Positions 1-7,034 of a DNA stretch of 14,883 nucleotides are shown here, piece after piece; positions within the stretch are counted from its first letter, which is position 1, and each line of letters starts with the position of its first letter. The stretch is from NCBI GenBank assembly GCA_947505995.1, contig CANNNB010000036.1, positions 1 to 14,883 on the forward strand. The letters run 5' to 3'. The notes under the pieces are model-generated. The model did not search any database and was not told the origin of the DNA. It worked only from the letters and a program-made list of their open reading frames with translations. This DNA comes from Comamonadaceae bacterium (GTDB lineage Bacteria; Pseudomonadota; Gammaproteobacteria; Burkholderiales; Burkholderiaceae). Made by a program: the position numbers and the translations under genes.

Positions 1-165
1 GATGTGAAAGAACTCACAGACATCAATGCGCGTGAGTTCACTGTCATGGCCTTGCTGGCCATTGCGGTGCTTTACATGGGCTTGTACCCCAAACCATTTA
101 CCGATGTGATGGAAGTCTCTGTGGCCAATTTGTTGGAGCACGTTGCGGCTTCGAAATTGCCTTGA
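1..165 (+). CDS. nuoM: NADH-quinone oxidoreductase subunit M, C-terminal end (partial)
   Basis: The reading frame is open from the first base and ends at TGA 163-165, giving the last 54 residues of a protein that begins upstream. The tail has a polar stretch (VKELTDINARE), one hydrophobic segment (VMALLAIAVLYMGLY) and the motif YPKPF. This is the typical end of NuoM, the antiporter-like proton-pumping subunit of complex I in the inner membrane. The call rests mostly on position: nuoN starts 42 bp downstream on the same strand, and nuoM-nuoN is the conserved end of the nuo operon. With so few residues, another antiporter-like subunit cannot be excluded from this tail alone. Confidence 0.85.
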   Translation, partial: DVKELTDINAREFTVMALLAIAVLYMGLYPKPFTDVMEVSVANLLEHVAASKLP

Positions 166-207
166 TCCCTGATGCTCGGCTGAAACTTAAAGATAGAGAG
201 AATAGAC

Positions 208-1695
208 ATGATTGACTCAACCAGCTGGATGACGGTGTACCCGGAAATCGTGTTGCTGGTCATGGCTTGCGTGATTGCGCTGGTTGACCTGCTGGTCACA
301 AGCCCTAAGCGCACTGTGACTTACGTTTTGACATTGGTTTCATTGGGTGGTGTTGCTTTGTTGCATGCTTTTTATGCAGACGCAGGCCACACCCTTTATG
401 GTTTTGGCCGCTTGGTAGTGTCCGACTCAATGGGGCACTGGCTTAAGTGTTTTGCCACCATCGCCGTCATGGTCACTTTGGTTTATGCGCGCCCTTATGC
501 AAGTGATCGCGACATGCTGCGAGGCGGTGAAATTTTCAGCTTGTCAGTCTTTGCTTTGCTTGGTATGAGCGTTATGATTTCTGGTCAAAACTTTTTGCTT
601 TTGTACCTCGGCCTTGAGTTGCTTACTTTGTCTAGCTATGCCTTGGTTGCTTTGCGCCGAGACAATGTGCAGGCTACTGAGGCGGCCATGAAGTACTTCG
701 TGTTGGGTGCTATGGCATCTGGCTTCTTGTTGTATGGCATGTCCATGTTGTACGGCGCTACCGGATCCTTGGACTTGGCCACTGTTTTCAAAGTGATTGC
801 AAGCGGTCAAGTGAAGCATCAAGTTTTGGTGTTTGGCCTGGTGTTTGTTGTTGCTGGTTTGGCCTTCAAATTGGGTGTCGTGCCATTCCACATGTGGGTG
901 CCCGACGTGTATCAAGGCGCGCCTACAGCGGCCACACTCATGATTGCTGGCGCCCCCAAATTGGCGGCCTTTGCCATCACCATTCGTTTGTTGGTGGAGG
1001 GGCTGTTGCCCATGGCCATCGACTGGCAACAAATGTTGGCCCTCTTGGCCATTGCCTCGTTGTTGGTTGGTAACTTGGCGGCCATTGCACAAACAAATCT
1101 GAAGCGCATGTTGGCCTACTCCACCATTGCGCAAATGGGTTTTGTCTTAATTGGCTTAATGTCGGGCGTGGTCAGCGGCAATGCTGCCATGGGCGCCAAT
1201 GCCTACAGCTCTGCCATGTTCTATGTCGTGGGTTATGTCCTCACCACATTGGCAACATTTGGCATCATCTTGCTTTTGGCTCGTCAAGGATTTGAGAGCG
1301 AAGAAATTACCGACTTGGCTGGCTTGAACAGCCGCAGTCCTTTGTATGCAGGCGTGATGGCCATTTGCATGTTCTCCTTGGCTGGTATTCCACCCATGGT
1401 GGGCTTCTATGCCAAGTTATCTGTCTTGCAAGCGCTGATCGCTTCAGGGCATACAGCAGACATTGTCTTGGCCCTGTTTGCGGTAGCTATGTCGCTCATC
1501 GGCGCTTTCTATTACTTGCGCGTTGTGAAGGTCATGTATTTTGATGAAGCTGTAACGGCCTCTACCGTAACAGCAGACGCAGATGTCCGCATTGTATTGT
1601 CACTCAATGGTTTGTTGGTCTTGGTATTGGGCATTGTCCCGGGTGCCTTGATGTCGCTGTGCGCTCGTTCAGTTTCCCAGATGCTGGCCAATTGA
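208..1695 (+). CDS. nuoN: NADH-quinone oxidoreductase subunit N
   Basis: A 495-residue, almost entirely hydrophobic protein of the usual NuoN length. NuoN is an antiporter-like membrane subunit of complex I that helps couple NADH oxidation to proton pumping. The residues expected along the proton path are present: Glu137 in [13 protein letters not shown], Lys221 in [12 protein letters not shown], Lys251 in APKLAAF and Lys403 in GFYAKL. They match by motif the E. coli positions Glu133, Lys217, Lys247 and Lys395. Other conserved stretches are [11 protein letters not shown] (229-239) and [15 protein letters not shown] (297-311). The ATG at 208 has a purine-rich AGAGAGAA just upstream. The gene follows nuoM and runs almost directly into a NUDIX gene (2 nt gap), so it is surely part of the nuo transcript. 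No missing key residues were seen. Confidence 0.97.
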   Translation: MIDSTSWMTVYPEIVLLVMACVIALVDLLVTSPKRTVTYVLTLVSLGGVALLHAFYADAGHTLYGFGRLVVSDSMGHWLKCFATIAVMVTLVYARPYASDRDMLRGGEIFSLSVFALLGMSVMISGQNFLLLYLGLELLTLSSYALVALRRDNVQATEAAMKYFVLGAMASGFLLYGMSMLYGATGSLDLATVFKVIASGQVKHQVLVFGLVFVVAGLAFKLGVVPFHMWVPDVYQGAPTAATLMIAGAPKLAAFAITIRLLVEGLLPMAIDWQQMLALLAIASLLVGNLAAIAQTNLKRMLAYSTIAQMGFVLIGLMSGVVSGNAAMGANAYSSAMFYVVGYVLTTLATFGIILLLARQGFESEEITDLAGLNSRSPLYAGVMAICMFSLAGIPPMVGFYAKLSVLQALIASGHTADIVLALFAVAMSLIGAFYYLRVVKVMYFDEAVTASTVTADADVRIVLSLNGLLVLVLGIVPGALMSLCARSVSQMLAN

Positions 1696-1697
1696 GC

Positions 1698-2294
1698 ATG
1701 AGCAATCAGGTGGACGCACATCTGATTGAAACCAAACTGAAGGGTCAAGAACTCTTCAGGGGTTCTTTTCTTCATGCATTTTTAGATACCGTAGCCTTGC
1801 CAGATGGCACACAGGCTACTCGTGAGTACGTCATTCACCCCGGCGCTGTCATGATCATTCCTTTGTTGGAAATGCCAGGTCAGCCCTTGCAATTGGTCAT
1901 GGAGCGGCAGTTTAGATACCCCGTTCAACGGGTGATGATTGAGTTTCCTGCAGGAAAACTTGACCCTCAAGAATCCACTTTGCAATGTGCACAGCGTGAA
2001 CTGTACGAAGAAACCGGGTACCGTGCCAATCGTTGGGCCAGAGCGGGTGTGATGCATCCGGTTATTTCTTACTCCACCGAGTTCATTGAAATTTGGTTTG
2101 CCAAAGATTTAAGCGTTGGTCAACGTCAACTCGACCCAGGCGAGTTTTTAGAAGTGATCACCCAAACGCCAGAGGCTTTGCAGCTGGCTTGCTTAAATGG
2201 CGAAGTGACCGATGGGAAAACCTTGACAGGCATGTTTTGGTTGCAAAATTATTTGTCAGGCCAGCATGAATTAACTTGGGTGAATGCTGCATGA
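1698..2294 (+). CDS. NUDIX hydrolase, ADP-ribose pyrophosphatase-like
   Basis: A 198-residue NUDIX-fold protein. The full NUDIX box is visible: Gly86, Glu92, Arg100-Glu101, Glu104-Glu105, Gly107 (spacing GX5EX7REUXEEXG), which binds the Mg2+ ions used to hydrolyse a nucleoside diphosphate linked to another group. The segment before the box (RQFRYPVQRVMIEFPAGKL) and the one after it (MHPVISYSTEFIEIWFA) resemble ADP-ribose pyrophosphatases, so ADP-ribose to AMP plus ribose 5-phosphate is the likely reaction; the exact substrate is inference. A longer frame begins at 1659, but those 13 residues lie inside nuoN. The ATG at 1698 sits 2 nt after the nuoN stop and is preferred. Position at the end of the nuo operon, ahead of DUF1178, is common in Burkholderiales. 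Confidence 0.9.
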   Translation: MSNQVDAHLIETKLKGQELFRGSFLHAFLDTVALPDGTQATREYVIHPGAVMIIPLLEMPGQPLQLVMERQFRYPVQRVMIEFPAGKLDPQESTLQCAQRELYEETGYRANRWARAGVMHPVISYSTEFIEIWFAKDLSVGQRQLDPGEFLEVITQTPEALQLACLNGEVTDGKTLTGMFWLQNYLSGQHELTWVNAA

Positions 2295-2851
2295 AAGTCT
2301 TGAACCTTCAGTGCGCAGGCATGCATACCTTTGAGGGCTGGTTTGGCTCTGAAGAAGATTACCAATCGCAACGCCAAAGGGACTTGGTCGCTTGCCCTTT
2401 GTGTGCCAGTACTGAGGTTCGCAAGTTGCCTTCAGCGCCCCGTTTGAATTTGGGTGCCAGTGAGCCGCGTCAAGCAAAGCCAGATGTCAATGAGGCAGGG
2501 GTCTCCTCAGATGCCCAAGCAGGTTCCGGATCCGCTACGGTTTCGCCCAATGCTCCGGCGCTTAAAACTCAAAATGAAAATCAAGCAGCAGCAAGCTTAG
2601 AAATGGTCCATCCTGAAACTGTGCAGATGGTGCAAGAAGCTTGGATGAAGATGGTCAAGCACGTCATTGCCAATACAGACGATGTGGGGCAAAACTTTGC
2701 AGAAGAAGCGCGCAAGATGCATTATGGTGAATCTGAGGAGCGCAATATCAGGGGGCAAGCCTCGATGGAAGAGACCCAAGAACTGCTGGAAGAGGGCATT
2801 GAGGTGATGCCACTGCCAGTGCCTGATTCACTCAAGGGTGGGCTTCAGTAA
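2291..2851 (+). CDS. DUF1178 family protein
   Basis: A 186-residue protein matching the DUF1178 pattern from memory: an N-terminal MKVLNLQCAGMHTFEGWF, a Cys35-Pro-Leu-Cys38 knuckle followed by KLPSAPRLNLG, and a conserved C-terminal half (EEARKMHYGESEERNIRG). Cys8 with the Cys35/Cys38 pair suggests a small metal-binding (zinc ribbon-like) N-terminus. Residues about 55-105 are a low-complexity Ala/Ser/Gln-rich linker. The function of the family is unknown to me. The ATG at 2291 overlaps the NUDIX stop as ATGA, the usual sign of translational coupling; a start at 2276 would add five residues inside the NUDIX gene and is less likely. Its last 7 bp overlap the 3' end of the convergent aminotransferase gene. 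Confidence 0.88.
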   Translation: MKVLNLQCAGMHTFEGWFGSEEDYQSQRQRDLVACPLCASTEVRKLPSAPRLNLGASEPRQAKPDVNEAGVSSDAQAGSGSATVSPNAPALKTQNENQAAASLEMVHPETVQMVQEAWMKMVKHVIANTDDVGQNFAEEARKMHYGESEERNIRGQASMEETQELLEEGIEVMPLPVPDSLKGGLQ

Positions 2852-4035
2852 TCGCTGTACCAATCTTGTACAGCTGCCACAAACCGTTGTACACCTTGCG
2901 CTACGCTAGCAGCTTCCAGAGCGCCATAAGACAAGCGCTGGTAATTGGCCTCATGCGTCTGCGTTAAGCCAAACGCAAAGCCAGGAATAGATGCCACTTT
3001 GTACTTTTCTGTCATGGCGCGGTTGAAAGCGATGGGCTCGATGCCTTTGGCCAAGCCGGGCAGTTTCATCAGCACATAAAAAGCGCCTTGTGTTTTTGGA
3101 AATTGAACCAAGTCGCCCAAACCTTCGAGTGCTTGATAAACCGTTTGACGAACATGGCTTAAAGCTTCAACTTTAGGCTCGACCCATGAGCGGCCTAATT
3201 GCAGAGCTTGAAGTGCCAACAATTGGGAGGGCATAGGCGCACAAATGAGGTTGGTGTCTTGAACCTTGTTCATGGCGTCAAACAAATGGGATGGAAACAC
3301 CACATAGCCCACACGCCAACTGGCCATGCCGTAGTTTTTTGACATGGAAAAGAACGACACAGTGTGTTTCGCGGCACCTGGCAGGCTGGCCGGAGAAAAA
3401 TGTTGGGTGCCTTCGTAAGTGAAATACTCATAAGCCTCGTCACTAAAGTGATATAGCCCATGTTGTGCACAAAGGGCATTGATGGCCCGCAAGGAGGCTT
3501 CTGAATAAACCGCACCAGTTGGGTTGTTGGGAGATACGGTCACAATGGCCCGCGTGCGCGGCGTGATGGCCGCAGCCATGGCTTCAACATCAAGGCTCCA
3601 GTCGGCGTTGGCTGGCACTGGCACTGGAATGCACCCACACATGCGAATGGCCATTTCTTGATTGAAATAAAACGGCATGGGCAGAATGAATTCATCGCCA
3701 GGGTCGGCTAAGGCTAAAACCGAGTTTAAGAAAGCCATGTTGCTACCTGCCGTCACCATGACCATGGCTTCTGTTCCGAGTTTGATCTGGTTTTCTAGTG
3801 CCAATTTGTTGTGAATGGCTTCAATCAACCCAGGGTGACCGCTGACGCCCAGGTACTTATGAAGGCTGCCATCGCCCATCATGCTGGGTAGAGCGGCAAT
3901 AGCTTGTGCTGGCGGACCGTAATTGACAACCCCTTGCCCCAAAGAAATGGTGCCTGGGTTGTTGCGTACAAACGCGGCAATGGTAGGGATGATGGGAGTG
4001 TCGACTCCCTCCATTCGATAGGCCTGATGCTTCAT
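2845..4035 (-). CDS. Class I/II pyridoxal-phosphate-dependent aminotransferase
   Basis: A 396-residue fold-type I PLP enzyme of normal length that transfers an amino group between an amino acid and a 2-oxo acid in the cytoplasm. Visible landmarks are the cofactor-binding SPNNPTG (168-174), Asp199 and Tyr202 in SDEAYEYF, the Schiff-base lysine Lys233 in SMSKNYGMASWRVGY with Arg241, and Arg367 in YQRLSYGA, expected to bind the substrate carboxylate. The N-terminal TISLGQGVVNYGPP is like that of aspartate/kynurenine/methionine aminotransferases; the true substrate cannot be fixed. The ATG at 4035 lacks a strong ribosome site; the in-frame ATG at 4014 is an alternative that would remove seven residues. 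It is monocistronic, converges on DUF1178 with a 7-bp overlap, and has a plausible promoter upstream. Confidence 0.92.
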   Translation of the reverse strand: MKHQAYRMEGVDTPIIPTIAAFVRNNPGTISLGQGVVNYGPPAQAIAALPSMMGDGSLHKYLGVSGHPGLIEAIHNKLALENQIKLGTEAMVMVTAGSNMAFLNSVLALADPGDEFILPMPFYFNQEMAIRMCGCIPVPVPANADWSLDVEAMAAAITPRTRAIVTVSPNNPTGAVYSEASLRAINALCAQHGLYHFSDEAYEYFTYEGTQHFSPASLPGAAKHTVSFFSMSKNYGMASWRVGYVVFPSHLFDAMNKVQDTNLICAPMPSQLLALQALQLGRSWVEPKVEALSHVRQTVYQALEGLGDLVQFPKTQGAFYVLMKLPGLAKGIEPIAFNRAMTEKYKVASIPGFAFGLTQTHEANYQRLSYGALEAASVAQGVQRFVAAVQDWYSDY

Positions 4036-4067
4036 GTAAATACCATTCGATGCTTGAATTTGGTCAG

Positions 4068-4095
4068 ATTTTAAGGTCAGTCAATTTGGAATCAA
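4068..4095 (-). promoter_or_regulatory. Candidate sigma-70 promoter of the aminotransferase gene
   Basis: On the minus strand, TTGATT (4095-4090) lies 16 bp before TAAAAT (4073-4068). These match the sigma-70 consensus hexamers at 4 of 6 and 5 of 6 positions. Initiation would fall about 25 bp ahead of the ATG at 4035. Found by eye only. Confidence 0.45.
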
Positions 4096-4115
4096 AGTTA
4101 TCTCGATTTGGCTTC

Positions 4116-4145
4116 TTGTTTTGAGTGTCATCATTGATACATAAT
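4116..4145 (+). promoter_or_regulatory. Candidate sigma-70 promoter of the YkgJ-like/GNAT gene pair
   Basis: TTGTTT (4116-4121) is followed after 18 bp by CATAAT (4140-4145), about 40 bp ahead of the TTG start at 4183. The 147-bp gap between the divergent genes (4036-4182) thus holds one candidate promoter in each direction, arranged side by side without overlap. Found by eye only. Confidence 0.35.
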
Positions 4146-4170
4146 GCATCAAATTCAATTTGTTTGACCT

Positions 4171-4185
4171 GAGGGCTATTGCTTG
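4171..4185 (+). promoter_or_regulatory. Ribosome binding site and TTG start deciding the YkgJ-like N-terminus
   Basis: GAGG at 4171-4174 sits 8 nt ahead of TTG 4183-4185. An in-frame TGA at 4165-4167 closes the frame just upstream. There is no in-frame ATG or GTG before the first cysteine codon (4198-4200), so TTG is the only start that keeps the complete cysteine motif. Confidence 0.6.
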
Positions 4186-4632
4186 CTTTTTGACCACTGT
4201 GCTAAGTGTCAGAGTTGTTGCAATGTCGATGCAGGCTTTGGAACACTCGAGATTACGCTCACTCAAAAAGAAACCAAAGTGTTCCGCCATTTGTGCATTG
4301 AGGATCGATGTCAACATTTGGGCGAAAAGGGCTGTAATTTGGGTGATCGTAAACCATTGAGTTGTAAGTTATACCCTTTGTCATTTGATCCGCAGGTTAA
4401 AAAATACTACTTTGATGCCGCTTGTCCGTTGTTGCCAGAATACAAGCGACAACTCAAAGATTCAGACAGCGACGCTTCCAATCACTTTCGTGAAATGAAC
4501 ACGCTCATCGAAGAAATGGCAGTTGTCGATCCCAAGTTCTTGAGCAGGAATCATGAAGTTGATTTGGACTATTTTGAGTTGGTGCCATTGCGCCAACCCA
4601 GTCACCTGAAGAAACCTCAACATGAGCGATAG
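4183..4632 (+). CDS. YkgJ/UPF0153-like cysteine-cluster protein
   Basis: A 149-residue protein with nine cysteines (6, 9, 12, 13, 38, 43, 51, 61, 81), starting at a TTG with a GAGG ribosome site. The pattern CxxCxxCC near the N-terminus, then CIEDRCxxL, GCNL and RKPLSCKLYPLSF, is that of the YkgJ/UPF0153 family, described as a probable zinc- or iron-binding cluster; the same motif type occurs in flagellin lysine-N-methylases. No catalytic domain accompanies it. The last 50 residues are polar and charged. It ends at TAG 4630-4632, 11 bp inside the next gene, so the two are probably translated in a coupled manner and may act together. GC content is low (74 of 180 bases, 41%, at 4261-4440). The family assignment is fairly secure; the function is unknown. 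Confidence 0.82.
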   Translation: MLFDHCAKCQSCCNVDAGFGTLEITLTQKETKVFRHLCIEDRCQHLGEKGCNLGDRKPLSCKLYPLSFDPQVKKYYFDAACPLLPEYKRQLKDSDSDASNHFREMNTLIEEMAVVDPKFLSRNHEVDLDYFELVPLRQPSHLKKPQHER

Positions 4633-5494
4633 CCCAAGCCATCTTCTGGTCGCTGAAGACTTTCATGTTAACTTGGCGCTAGAGGATGGCCATCAGCGGG
4701 TGGGTTATCAAACTTGGACGCCAGACAATTTGTGCGTTGAGAGTTACCACGAAGATATTTTGTATTACACCTCGAGGTGGGATGCCTTGTGCCCCTACAT
4801 CGATGTCACGCCAAAGATGTTGGAAATGGCCCCCAAGCCCTTCATCGTTTACGCGGTCCCTCCTGAAAGCCCTTATGGCGTCCCTATCAATGACAAATAC
4901 GGATTGGTTGATGTGGCGTCCGAAAGTTTCTGGACCGAACCTAGACGGCAACGCAAATTCAAAGAATTAGAAAAATTATGCAAGCGCTTGACTGTCACTG
5001 AGCGTGTTGTGCCAGGACACAGCTTGACGGTAGAGGATGTCTATGAAATGGGCGGCGTGCATTTTGACGCCTACTATATTCACCCAGCAGAGGTGGCTGG
5101 TTTTGTTGATTACATTCAAAATTTGGATGTATTAATTATTCGCGCATTTTCTGAAGAGGGTGATTTGGTTCTCACAGATGTTTCTATCTTGTTGCCTGAG
5201 CGCAAGCAAGTTTACGGCAGTTTTTGTCAGTGGAACCCGCTTTATAAAAACAGATCGCCAGGTATTTTTGCCTGCCTGTTGGCTTCAAAGTGGGCAGCTA
5301 AGAATGGCTACCATTGTTACAACTTGGGGCCGGTTGACGACTATGGTTACAAAGCCTTGTTTGTAACTCATTTTGAACCAATCTTTGCTGTGGCCATGAC
5401 CGATGAAAATCACCCCTTGGCCTTAGACAAGAACTCTCCATTGCACACCGACTTCTCGCCCCATGTTTGGAACAAGATCAAGAGGCCGGTGTGA
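4622..5494 (+). CDS. GNAT-fold acyl/aminoacyl-transferase-like protein (ATE-like C-terminal half)
   Basis: A 290-residue soluble protein that I do not recognise as a named enzyme. Its C-terminal half (about 165-260) carries a pattern reminiscent of arginyl/leucyl-tRNA-protein transferases (Ate1, Bpt): WNPLYKNRSPG (204-214), an Ala-rich helix ending KNGYHCYNLG (227-236), then DDYGYKALFVTHFEPIF (239-255), comparable to their DP-x-Y-x4-S-x-G, Y-x-LG-Y and YK-x-x-F-x-P elements. This suggests a GNAT-superfamily transferase, perhaps using aminoacyl-tRNA or acyl-CoA. The N-terminal half (1-130) lacks the cysteine-rich ATE_N motif; it has only Cys38, Cys57 and Cys120. The start ATG at 4622 overlaps the preceding cysteine-cluster gene by 11 bp. 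The gene converges on the SET gene with a 20-bp gap. Confidence 0.65.
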   Translation: MSDSPSHLLVAEDFHVNLALEDGHQRVGYQTWTPDNLCVESYHEDILYYTSRWDALCPYIDVTPKMLEMAPKPFIVYAVPPESPYGVPINDKYGLVDVASESFWTEPRRQRKFKELEKLCKRLTVTERVVPGHSLTVEDVYEMGGVHFDAYYIHPAEVAGFVDYIQNLDVLIIRAFSEEGDLVLTDVSILLPERKQVYGSFCQWNPLYKNRSPGIFACLLASKWAAKNGYHCYNLGPVDDYGYKALFVTHFEPIFAVAMTDENHPLALDKNSPLHTDFSPHVWNKIKRPV

Positions 5495-5514
5495 ATAGGT
5501 TTGATGGTGCAGCG

Positions 5515-5937
5515 TCATCCAAAGTGATGCACTTCGTCAAAAGCCAAGTCGTAATCAAAAAATAATTCTTCCCCCGCTTTTATTTTTCTGAGCGCCACAA
5601 GCTCATTATTTTTTAAATATTTGATATTGGGCTCTTTTGAATGATTCATGTAAAAAGCCATGTTCATTGAGTTAAGGCCAATCGACGGAATGAGGTATTC
5701 GTCTTTGTCGTAATAGCAAAACATCCGTACTTCTTTTTGGACGCTGACGGGTAGTTTTTTGATTTCTTTTTTGGATAGAGAAAACTCTTTAATTTTGAGC
5801 AGGCTGGCCATTGGCTTAGCCCCTTTTGGAATGTCTCTGATGGCGAAAACCCCAATGCCGTGGATGGGTGAAACGCCTAGCCTGCAGAACACCTCGGTTT
5901 GAAGGTGTTTTAAAATTCTTGCTTTGTCGATGGCCAT
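5515..5937 (-). CDS. Stand-alone SET-domain protein (putative protein lysine methyltransferase)
   Basis: A 140-residue protein that is little more than a SET domain. Seen in order: HGIGVFAIRDIPKGA (26-40, the first SET motif), MNHSKEPNI (97-105, the NHS motif that helps bind S-adenosylmethionine) and AGEELFFDYD (121-130, with the expected catalytic Tyr129). No post-SET cysteines and no extra domains are present. SET proteins transfer a methyl group from S-adenosylmethionine to protein lysines; the target here is unknown. The ATG at 5937 has GGAG at 5946-5943 as ribosome site. GC is strikingly low, 143 of 360 bases (40%) at 5521-5880, against 75 of 120 (63%) in the neighbouring dehydrogenase at 6541-6660, and Lys/Phe codons are frequent, which may mean transfer from elsewhere. 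Confidence 0.85.
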   Translation of the reverse strand: MAIDKARILKHLQTEVFCRLGVSPIHGIGVFAIRDIPKGAKPMASLLKIKEFSLSKKEIKKLPVSVQKEVRMFCYYDKDEYLIPSIGLNSMNMAFYMNHSKEPNIKYLKNNELVALRKIKAGEELFFDYDLAFDEVHHFG

Positions 5938-5987
5938 GACTGCTCCACTTTGCGGTATGGTTGTATGTTAACGGCATGTGATCCTTT
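5938..5987. other. Short divergent intergenic region between the SET and Ldh2 genes
   Basis: Only 50 bp separate two divergent start codons. The minus-strand ribosome site GGAG is clear. For the plus-strand gene there is no good Shine-Dalgarno sequence (GATCCTTT precedes the ATG), and no convincing sigma-70 hexamer pair was found for either gene. At least one promoter may lie inside the opposite coding sequence. Confidence 0.4.
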
Positions 5988-7034
5988 ATGAAATACAAAT
6001 CAACAGAGCTCATCTCATTTGCAGTCAACTTATTGAAGTCAGTGGGCCTACCCGCAGACAAAGCAAAAGCTGTTGCTGAAGTGCTGGTAGAGGGGGACTT
6101 GTTGGGCCATACAACCCACGGCCTTGCTTTGCTGGCCCCTTACTTGGCAGAAATAGAAAAAGGCAGCATGCGCTTAGAAGGTGCGCCTGTCACCATCTCT
6201 GACTTTCCTGCTGCCCTTACTTGGGATGGCAATCGATTGCCGGGTCCTTGGTTGGTCTTGCAAGCCATGCAAGTGGCTATCGAGCGAGCCAAATTGCAGG
6301 GCACATGCACTGTCGTGATCAGGCGCAGCCATCACATAGCCTGCTTGGCGGCCTACCACCAGCGCGCCACCGATCAGGGCATGCTGATGCAGTTGCATTG
6401 CTCAGATCCCAACTCTAAAAGTGTTGCACCCTTTGGTGGCTTAGACCCTGTTTTTACCCCCAACCCTGTGTCATATGGCTTGCCCACTTCTCACAGGCCC
6501 ATCATGGTGGATGTTTCCACTTCAGCCACCACCAATGGCATGACCAACCGGTTGCATGCAGAGAAGAAGCCCCTGCCTGCCGCGTGGGTGATGGACGGCC
6601 ATGGCCACTCAAGTACCGATCCGGGGGTGTTGTTTCAGGAGCCGAAGGGCACCATCCTGCCTTTAGGTGGTATGGATTCGGGTCACAAAGGGTATGGACT
6701 GAGCTTGATGGTTGAAGCACTGACGGGTGGCTTGGCGGGACATGGTCGCGCAGATCCTGTTGAAGGGTGGGGCGCCACTGTTTTTCTACAGATCATTGAT
6801 CCCAATGCATTTGCGGGGAAAAGTGCCTATGACAGGCAAATGGATCAAATCGTGGCCAATTGTCACAACTCGAAACCGTCCAAGCCTGAGCAGCAGGTTA
6901 GAACGCCTGGTGAAAGAGGCTTGCAGCATAAAGCTGAAAGTCTCTTACAGGGTTTGAAGCTTTATCCAAGCATCATGCCCATGTTGTTGCCATGGGCCAG
7001 CAAACTCAAGGTTGAGGTACCTCAGGCCGTTTGA
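5988..7034 (+). CDS. Ldh2/malate-lactate dehydrogenase family oxidoreductase
   Basis: A 348-residue NAD(P)-dependent dehydrogenase of the Ldh2 family (malate, L-lactate, ureidoglycolate, delta-1-piperideine-2-carboxylate type enzymes), interconverting 2-hydroxy (or 2-amino/imino) acids and 2-oxo acids. Visible are VEGDLLGHTTHG (35-45, with His44), RRSHH (112-116, with the family's catalytic His116), PNPVSYGLPT (158-167), the cofactor-region MDSGHKGYGLSLMVEAL (229-245) and the late RTPGERG (305-311). The residue at the Arg position of the usual HGxxR motif is Leu48. The start is fixed by good family agreement from the first residues, although its ribosome site is poor. It faces the tctCBA operon and overlaps tctA by 13 bp at the 3' ends, so it is a physical neighbour but a separate transcript. 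Confidence 0.9.
   Translation: MKYKSTELISFAVNLLKSVGLPADKAKAVAEVLVEGDLLGHTTHGLALLAPYLAEIEKGSMRLEGAPVTISDFPAALTWDGNRLPGPWLVLQAMQVAIERAKLQGTCTVVIRRSHHIACLAAYHQRATDQGMLMQLHCSDPNSKSVAPFGGLDPVFTPNPVSYGLPTSHRPIMVDVSTSATTNGMTNRLHAEKKPLPAAWVMDGHGHSSTDPGVLFQEPKGTILPLGGMDSGHKGYGLSLMVEALTGGLAGHGRADPVEGWGATVFLQIIDPNAFAGKSAYDRQMDQIVANCHNSKPSKPEQQVRTPGERGLQHKAESLLQGLKLYPSIMPMLLPWASKLKVEVPQAV

Noticed and set aside
544..1134. Long minus-strand open frame (196 codons) opposite nuoN
   Set aside because: It is fully inside a well-supported NuoN gene. Its product is rich in His/Gln and low-complexity, as expected of the reverse of a membrane-protein gene, and no family is recognisable.
1659..1697. Upstream start for the NUDIX gene
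   Set aside because: It would overlap nuoN by 37 bp and add residues unlike the family; the ATG at 1698 fits the operon spacing.
1782..1922. Repeat of TTTAGATACC (at about 1781 and 1911) in the NUDIX gene
   Set aside because: A single 10-base repeat inside a coding region is explained by codon coincidence.
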